From assembly GCA_958428365.1 (NCBI GenBank), contig CAUAFT010000030.1, forward strand, positions 1 through 5,266: a DNA stretch of 5,266 nt. Direction: 5' to 3'. The position numbers and the translations under genes are program-made. The DNA is from an uncultured Lachnospiraceae bacterium. Lineage in GTDB: Bacteria; Bacillota; Clostridia; Lachnospirales; Lachnospiraceae. Positions 1 through 3,569 of this stretch are shown piece after piece; within the stretch, counting starts at the first letter, position 1, and each line of letters opens with the position of its first letter. The notes beneath the pieces are model-generated. The model was given only the letters and a program-made list of their open reading frames with translations, was not told the origin of the DNA and did no database searches.

Positions 1-705
1 CTCTTTCTCAATGAAAAGACGTTCCCCGTAGCTGTGGCTCCAGCCTTTTCCAAAACCGCTGCTTCTTCTGTCTATGCTGTTGTAATGGCGCTGAAATTCA
101 AGAGCCGGAACGCCCTCGACCCTAAGATCTTTCTTCTGATAGATGAAATTTCCGGTATTCAGGTTTACGGGGTCTTTGCTGTAGTTGTTGGCTTCCTGGT
201 CTCCTCCTTTTAACGATGCCAGAGCCTCGTCCATCTGTCGATCGATCTCCAGGTCTGAACGTCTCCAGTCTGATTTGCAGGCGTCCAGGGCTTTTTCAAA
301 GTCCTTATAGCTCCCCGTATCGCTTCCCTTTGGTATGAGTTCCTCCAGGTTTTGGATACGTTTGGTCATCTTTGCTACTTTTGCAGCTGCTGTCTTTGTA
401 TTTGTGGCAATTTTTCTATCCTGGCCTGGTATATCCGTATGCTGCTTTTTTAATCCTGTTTTTAGTTTTTCCTGATAACCGGCATAACCATTCCCGTTAA
501 ATGTTCCCTTAAGACTGGCCGCCATGCTAAGAAGTCCCTGATTGCGCAGGTCTGCGCTGATACTGCCCACGGTGGTATGTAATTTGTCACTCTCGGTCTT
601 CAGTGAAGCAAGAACCTGATCTGCTTCCTTCAGGAGGGTCTCTGTATATTTTGCCAGCTTTTTTATCTCCCCCGCATCAAAAACTCTGTTTTTTGCGATT
701 CCCAT
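1..705 (-). CDS. Rhs-family polymorphic toxin, N-terminal part (second rhs gene, runs off left edge)
   Basis: An open frame of 235 codons runs from an ATG at 705 to the left edge without a stop, so the gene is incomplete here. Residues 1-165 are mostly polar and predicted helical, with heptad-like stretches (about 14-45 and 95-125). There is no signal peptide or membrane helix. From about residue 178 the sequence DPVNLNTGNFIYQKKDL begins, followed by LEFQRHYNS (202-210) and GFGKGWSHSYGERL (217-230). This is the typical entry module of Rhs proteins (DUF6531-like), which comes just before the YD-repeat shell. Family knowledge: such proteins encapsulate and deliver a C-terminal toxin. Inference: the helical head is a secretion/targeting domain comparable in position to the WXG100/LXG-like heads of type VII-exported toxins, though no WXG or LXG motif was identified. 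The start has an AAGGAG site 10 nt upstream and lies 33 nt after the vanZ-like gene, suggesting co-transcription. The toxin identity lies outside the window. Confidence 0.9.
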   Translation of the reverse strand, partial: MGIAKNRVFDAGEIKKLAKYTETLLKEADQVLASLKTESDKLHTTVGSISADLRNQGLLSMAASLKGTFNGNGYAGYQEKLKTGLKKQHTDIPGQDRKIATNTKTAAAKVAKMTKRIQNLEELIPKGSDTGSYKDFEKALDACKSDWRRSDLEIDRQMDEALASLKGGDQEANNYSKDPVNLNTGNFIYQKKDLRVEGVPALEFQRHYNSIDRRSSGFGKGWSHSYGERLFIEKE

Positions 706-715
706 TATCTGTATT

Positions 716-721
716 CTCCTT
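716..721 (-). promoter_or_regulatory. Ribosome binding site of the second rhs gene
   Basis: On the minus strand AAGGAG precedes the ATG at 705 with a 10-nt spacer. This supports that ATG as the true start; the preceding 33 nt contain an in-frame TAA, so no longer reading frame is possible from the vanZ side. Confidence 0.75.
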
Positions 722-738
722 GAAAATTACAAGTTTTT

Positions 739-1221
739 TTACAAAAAAAATTCATATACGAATTTTCTTTTCCTCTTTTTTCTGTATATGAAAGCTATGA
801 ACAGTACTCCAATCATAACCCCAATACTGTCTATTATTACATCCGTCAACTGCCCGCTTCTGCCTTCTACGAATAACTGATGAAATTCATCACTTGCGGC
901 ATATAAGGTTCCCAGAAGCCAGGAACACGATGACATCTTTTTGAAAGAATGTTTGTTAAAATCCCAACTGCATAGAATGAGAATGCCCAATATCGCATAT
1001 TCTGTCATATGAGCGCCTTTTCTGACTGGATATTCAATTCTTTCGGCGAAGGCTGTCTGTTCTTCATTGCTCCACTCTTCAAAATCTGTGATGAAGAGCT
1101 GTCCGATTTTTTTTCCGACAAAAAGGCTGTCTTGGGTAGATACATCTGCTGTTTTTGCTGAGAAGGAGAAAATCACTGTCATCCATAAAACAGTCAATAT
1201 TCGTATGAGATATTTTTTCAT
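739..1221 (-). CDS. VanZ-like family integral membrane protein
   Basis: 160 residues, a normal length for a single-domain VanZ-like protein. Hydrophobic segments lie at about 4-20, 73-86, 98-110 and 127-146, followed by a very basic tail (RKKRKRK, 147-153). VanZ-family hallmarks are visible: FSFSAK after the first helix (18-23), VRKGAHMTEYAILG (66-79), and SDEFHQLF (110-117) followed by GRSGQLTDVIIDSIG (120-134). The family is named after VanZ of glycopeptide-resistance clusters, which raises teicoplanin tolerance by an unknown mechanism; most members have no assigned function, so no resistance role is claimed. The ATG is fixed by an in-frame TGA three codons upstream; only a weak purine-rich sequence (AGAAG) precedes it. 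It sits 121 nt after the second immunity candidate and 33 nt before the second rhs gene, so it more likely belongs to the vanZ-rhs transcription unit. A role in membrane handling or export of the Rhs protein is speculation. Confidence 0.88.
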   Translation of the reverse strand: MKKYLIRILTVLWMTVIFSFSAKTADVSTQDSLFVGKKIGQLFITDFEEWSNEEQTAFAERIEYPVRKGAHMTEYAILGILILCSWDFNKHSFKKMSSCSWLLGTLYAASDEFHQLFVEGRSGQLTDVIIDSIGVMIGVLFIAFIYRKKRKRKFVYEFFL

Positions 1222-1279
1222 AATTATTCAACTTCTTTCTTTCAAATTTGATACCAAGTGTTTTTAACCGTAATGTTTT

Positions 1280-1287
1280 CTCCTCCC
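1280..1287 (-). promoter_or_regulatory. Orphan Shine-Dalgarno-like sequence
   Basis: The minus strand reads GGGAGGAG, a strong anti-16S match, followed after 5 nt by ATT rather than ATG, GTG or TTG. The frame that follows (1274-1242) is only ten codons plus a TGA. It is too far (58 nt) from the vanZ ATG to serve it. It could be a remnant of a lost gene start, an ATT-initiated leader peptide, or chance. Confidence 0.3.
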
Positions 1288-1307
1288 TGCCAGATTACAT
1301 CTGTCAG
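1287..1307. repeat. Imperfect inverted repeat (9-base arms, 3-base loop)
   Basis: On the plus strand the arms are CTGCCAGAT (1287-1295) and ATCTGTCAG (1299-1307), separated by TAC, with one mismatch. On the plus strand it is followed by TTTATTTT, which resembles a weak intrinsic terminator for antisense transcripts. On the minus strand no T-run follows it, so it does not look like a terminator for the immunity genes. It lies just downstream of a TAAAAT box on the minus strand, where an operator or a 5' leader hairpin could sit. The function is undetermined. Confidence 0.45.
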
Positions 1308-1342
1308 TTTATTTTACAGCAGATAACAAAACATAAAATATT

Positions 1343-2074
1343 TTAAAAAGTATACTCTAATTCGTATCCTGCCTTATCGCTGTTTAAATCATTAAAATAC
1401 CAAAAATACCATGTTTCTCCAAAAGCTTCATATTCTATGATGCCATCGGGATTCTGTCCCTCCACCTGAAAATTTTCCATCTTCTGCGATTTTTCCAGAC
1501 TGCTTTCGTTCGTATTGCCCCAAACAAATCTTGTATTTTCAGTTTCTATATTAATTCCCTGCCTATAATCACTGATAGATAATTGACTTTCTATTGCATC
1601 AAATGCTGTTTCTTTTTGTGAATCATTTTTTTGAATTAAAAACGGATAGGATTCAACATAAGCATATTCTTTGTTCCCATCTTTCTCTTTGACTTTAAAT
1701 TTCGCAAAAGTATTACATATTTCTTCTTTTCCATTATAAGACTGATAATAAATTGATATGTAGTTCTCATTTTCAAATCTCATAATGACATAATCCATCG
1801 TCTTTTGGTAAGTTTCATATTCGTCATAATAAATTTCTGCATTTGATAATGCCTCTTCAGGACTTGTGTAATAGTCACAGTCAGCTATTTCACTGTCATC
1901 AATCTCATTGATATAAGTAGGGTATCTACCAGAGAATTCCTCCTCCACCTCTACCTCTTTGTATTTATAGTTGGTTTCCAAGATAACGTAAGCCACAGCC
2001 CATATTATAAATGGAATCGTACCCAGGACGCATAAAATATTTTCTATAATCTTTTTTGCCTTTTTCTTCTTCAT
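1343..2074 (-). CDS. Putative membrane-anchored immunity protein 2 (paralogue of the preceding gene)
   Basis: 243 residues from the ATG at 2074. An upstream GTG at 2098 would add eight residues, but the ATG is preferred: GGAG sits 7 nt before it, and the resulting N-terminus (MKKKKAKKIIENILCVLG) matches that of the paralogue. A basic head and one hydrophobic helix (about 12-32) predict an N-in/C-out anchor. There is no lipobox or second helix. The outer domain is acidic and rich in Tyr, Phe and Trp. It shares with its neighbour EFSG..P (46-52), YYTSPEEAL (68-76), CN.FAKFK.KE.DG (120-133), FVWG (183-186), PDGIIEYE (209-216), WYFWY (222-226) and a terminal ELEYTF. I do not recognise a named family. 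Its position immediately behind an Rhs toxin tip and its paralogous partner suggest immunity; this is inference. It starts 4 nt after the partner's stop, so translation is probably coupled. Confidence 0.85.
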   Translation of the reverse strand: MKKKKAKKIIENILCVLGTIPFIIWAVAYVILETNYKYKEVEVEEEFSGRYPTYINEIDDSEIADCDYYTSPEEALSNAEIYYDEYETYQKTMDYVIMRFENENYISIYYQSYNGKEEICNTFAKFKVKEKDGNKEYAYVESYPFLIQKNDSQKETAFDAIESQLSISDYRQGINIETENTRFVWGNTNESSLEKSQKMENFQVEGQNPDGIIEYEAFGETWYFWYFNDLNSDKAGYELEYTF

Positions 2075-2078
2075 CTTT

Positions 2079-2837
2079 TTACTCCGTGTCCTCGTCACTA
2101 AACGTATATTCCAGTTCTCCTCCGTCTTCGCTCTTTAAATCTTTGTAATACCAGAAGTACCATATTTCTCCATGCTCCTCATATTCTATAATCCCATCCG
2201 GTTTTCGCCCTTCTATTCTGAATTTTTCAATGCTTTCCCCATTTTCAAATTTATTTGCTTGTAACCATCCCCAGACAAACTGTGTATTTTCTGGTTCAAT
2301 GTTCAGACTTTGCCTGAGAGGCATTACGTGTAATTGACTTCTCATAAGTTCATCTTGCGTAACCTCAAAACGATAACCATCTCGATTTATGACTGCCTCA
2401 TCCACTGTAGACTCTAAATGATAATACTTCTCTTTTCCATCAATTTCTTTAATCTTAAACTTAGCAAATGAATTACACAATTCATCTTCATTTTTATAAG
2501 ATTGAAAATATATGGAACAATATTTCTCATTTTTAAAAACTGCAATAACATGGTCCATCTTCTTTTGGTAATCTTCATCATCCTCCTTCGCAACTTCTGT
2601 ATATTTCAATGCTTCTTCTACTGTAGAATAATATTTTTCATCCGGTATCTCATCTTCATTAATATTAGAAAATGGTACCTGCCCTGAAAATTCGACTGTC
2701 GTTTCCTGGGAACTATCCGCACTTTCCCCACTTTTTAAATCATTTACTAATATACTGATCATGTAAATAAGAATGAATAAAACAATAATTCCTATCACAC
2801 ACAATATTTTCTTTATGAATTTAAAAATATCTCCCAT
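2079..2837 (-). CDS. Putative membrane-anchored immunity protein 1 for the Rhs toxin
   Basis: 252 residues beginning 9 nt after the toxin's stop codon, the classic place for a polymorphic-toxin immunity gene. A short basic head (KFIKK) and a hydrophobic helix at about 11-31 predict one membrane anchor with the remaining 220 residues outside. The Cys at 13 precedes the hydrophobic core and is not a lipobox. The outer domain is acidic and aromatic: EFSG..P (49-55), YYSTVEEAL (69-77), CNSFAKFKIKEIDG (121-134), FVWG (187-190), PDGIIEYE (213-220), WYFWY (226-230) and ELEYTF (241-246), then a six-residue extension absent from the paralogue. No family is recognised. Base composition is very AT-rich (positions 2461-2520 contain 13 G/C in 60), unlike the Rhs core. 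An outward-facing domain suggests neutralising a toxin that acts at the membrane or cell surface. The immunity role is inferred from position and architecture. Confidence 0.87.
   Translation of the reverse strand: MGDIFKFIKKILCVIGIIVLFILIYMISILVNDLKSGESADSSQETTVEFSGQVPFSNINEDEIPDEKYYSTVEEALKYTEVAKEDDEDYQKKMDHVIAVFKNEKYCSIYFQSYKNEDELCNSFAKFKIKEIDGKEKYYHLESTVDEAVINRDGYRFEVTQDELMRSQLHVMPLRQSLNIEPENTQFVWGWLQANKFENGESIEKFRIEGRKPDGIIEYEEHGEIWYFWYYKDLKSEDGGELEYTFSDEDTE
2082..2085 (-). promoter_or_regulatory. Ribosome binding site of immunity candidate 2, inside the end of the preceding gene
   Basis: GGAG on the minus strand is formed by the last codons of the upstream paralogue, just before its TAA, and lies 7 nt before the ATG at 2074. 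It decides the start against the upstream GTG at 2098 and implies translational coupling. Confidence 0.7.
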
Positions 2838-2841
2838 ACTG

Positions 2842-2848
2842 CCTCCTT
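2842..2848 (-). promoter_or_regulatory. Ribosome binding site of immunity candidate 1 overlapping the toxin stop codon
   Basis: The minus strand reads TAAGGAGG followed by four bases and ATG (2837). The toxin's TAA stop overlaps this near-perfect Shine-Dalgarno sequence, so ribosomes finishing the toxin are placed to start the immunity protein. This fits co-production of toxin and antidote. Confidence 0.85.
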
Positions 2849-3569
2849 ATGAATTTAATGGGCAAGACGAATCAGACACTGATGCAAATTTAGTTAACTC
2901 AGGAAATGCTTTTAATATATAATCATATGCATACGGTGCCTCTTTCTTTAGGTATGCCAAAATCATTATAATTAAACCATCATCCAAAGCACCTGCTATT
3001 GAACCATTATCCACTACTAATGCCACAATTACTCCTAATCCTACCACTGCATCAAACATTTGTCTCCATTCATCCCAATTATGATTTTGCTCTTCCATTG
3101 TATATGACCAACGAATAGATGCATAATCTTCAATCTGTGTACCATCTGGTAAATCAAATGGGATATTCTCATAACTTCCTGATGCTGTTGCAAAAACGCC
3201 AGTCCCTTCACCATTGGCAAAAACACCACCTCTTATGGTATATTTACCGTTATTGCCCACTTCCTGATTTACACTATTTGTTATGGAAATTTTCCAGGTA
3301 GAGGGATTTTTCCCAGTTCCACTAAGTGAAATTTTAACTACACCTTTACTGCTTATATTTACAGTCCAACTCTCCCAATCTCCTTTTTTACTTTTGGTGT
3401 TAACAATAAAATTTCCTCCCTCATGCTCAACGACTGTATATTTTCCTCCTGAAAAGTCTCTTCTATCTAAAATCCTATCAGTTCCTACAAATTTCGTGTA
3501 AATATTATCCTTGAGCTTTCGTATAATATTGCTAATTTTTTTGTTTATATCTTTCCATTCCGGCCACAT
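2847..3569 (-). other. Variable C-terminal toxin tip of the first Rhs protein, unrecognised fold
   Basis: This covers residues 564-803, after the FVDRDG end of the Rhs core. In order: a basic helical linker (568-590); a Gly/Thr/Ser-rich, probably beta-strand region (about 602-720) with several Trp residues (628, 631, 655, 717); a Trp-containing acidic stretch (NHNWDEWRQMF, 725-735); two hydrophobic segments (about 735-750 and 752-770) separated by DNGS; and a final amphipathic helix and polar tail (773-803). I see no nuclease, deaminase, ADP-ribosyltransferase or metalloprotease motif. Two hydrophobic segments near the C-terminus plus outward-facing immunity candidates suggest a membrane-inserting or pore-forming toxin; this is inference. 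It is more AT-rich than the core (22 G/C in 60 at 3361-3420, against 34 in 60 at 5041-5100). Confidence 0.75.

Larger units (their letters stand above)
1222..1342. other. AT-rich intergenic gap between immunity candidate 2 and vanZ-like gene
   Basis: This is the only gap over 40 bases in the window and separates the toxin/immunity unit from the vanZ-rhs unit. Read on the minus strand it holds a TAAAAT box (a 5/6 match to a -10 element) without a convincing -35, then an imperfect inverted repeat, then a GGGAGGAG sequence with no ATG after it. The minus-strand gene ends without a hairpin-plus-T-run terminator, so read-through into vanZ is possible. A promoter here is plausible but not demonstrated. 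Confidence 0.5.

Noticed and set aside
719..733. Short hairpin CTTG...CAAG followed by a T-run on the plus strand
   Set aside because: The outer arms are only 4 bases and the inner pairing is broken, with no GC-rich stem, so it is too weak to call a terminator. It overlaps the rhs ribosome binding site by chance of AT-rich sequence.
734..750. Runs of seven T (734-740) and eight A (743-750) at the vanZ stop, as a possible phase-variable tract
   Set aside because: Slippage would change only the last few residues of the VanZ-like protein, and a second in-frame TAA lies shortly downstream, so no switch or fusion to rhs would result.
603..791. Plus-strand open frame of 62 codons across the rhs/vanZ junction
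   Set aside because: It overlaps both minus-strand genes and their intergenic ribosome binding site; the Phe/Ser/Ile-rich product mirrors the A-rich minus strand.
3041..3501. Several short frames on both strands overlapping the toxin tip
   Set aside because: All are embedded in the continuous toxin frame, lack ribosome binding sites and show no recognisable protein features.
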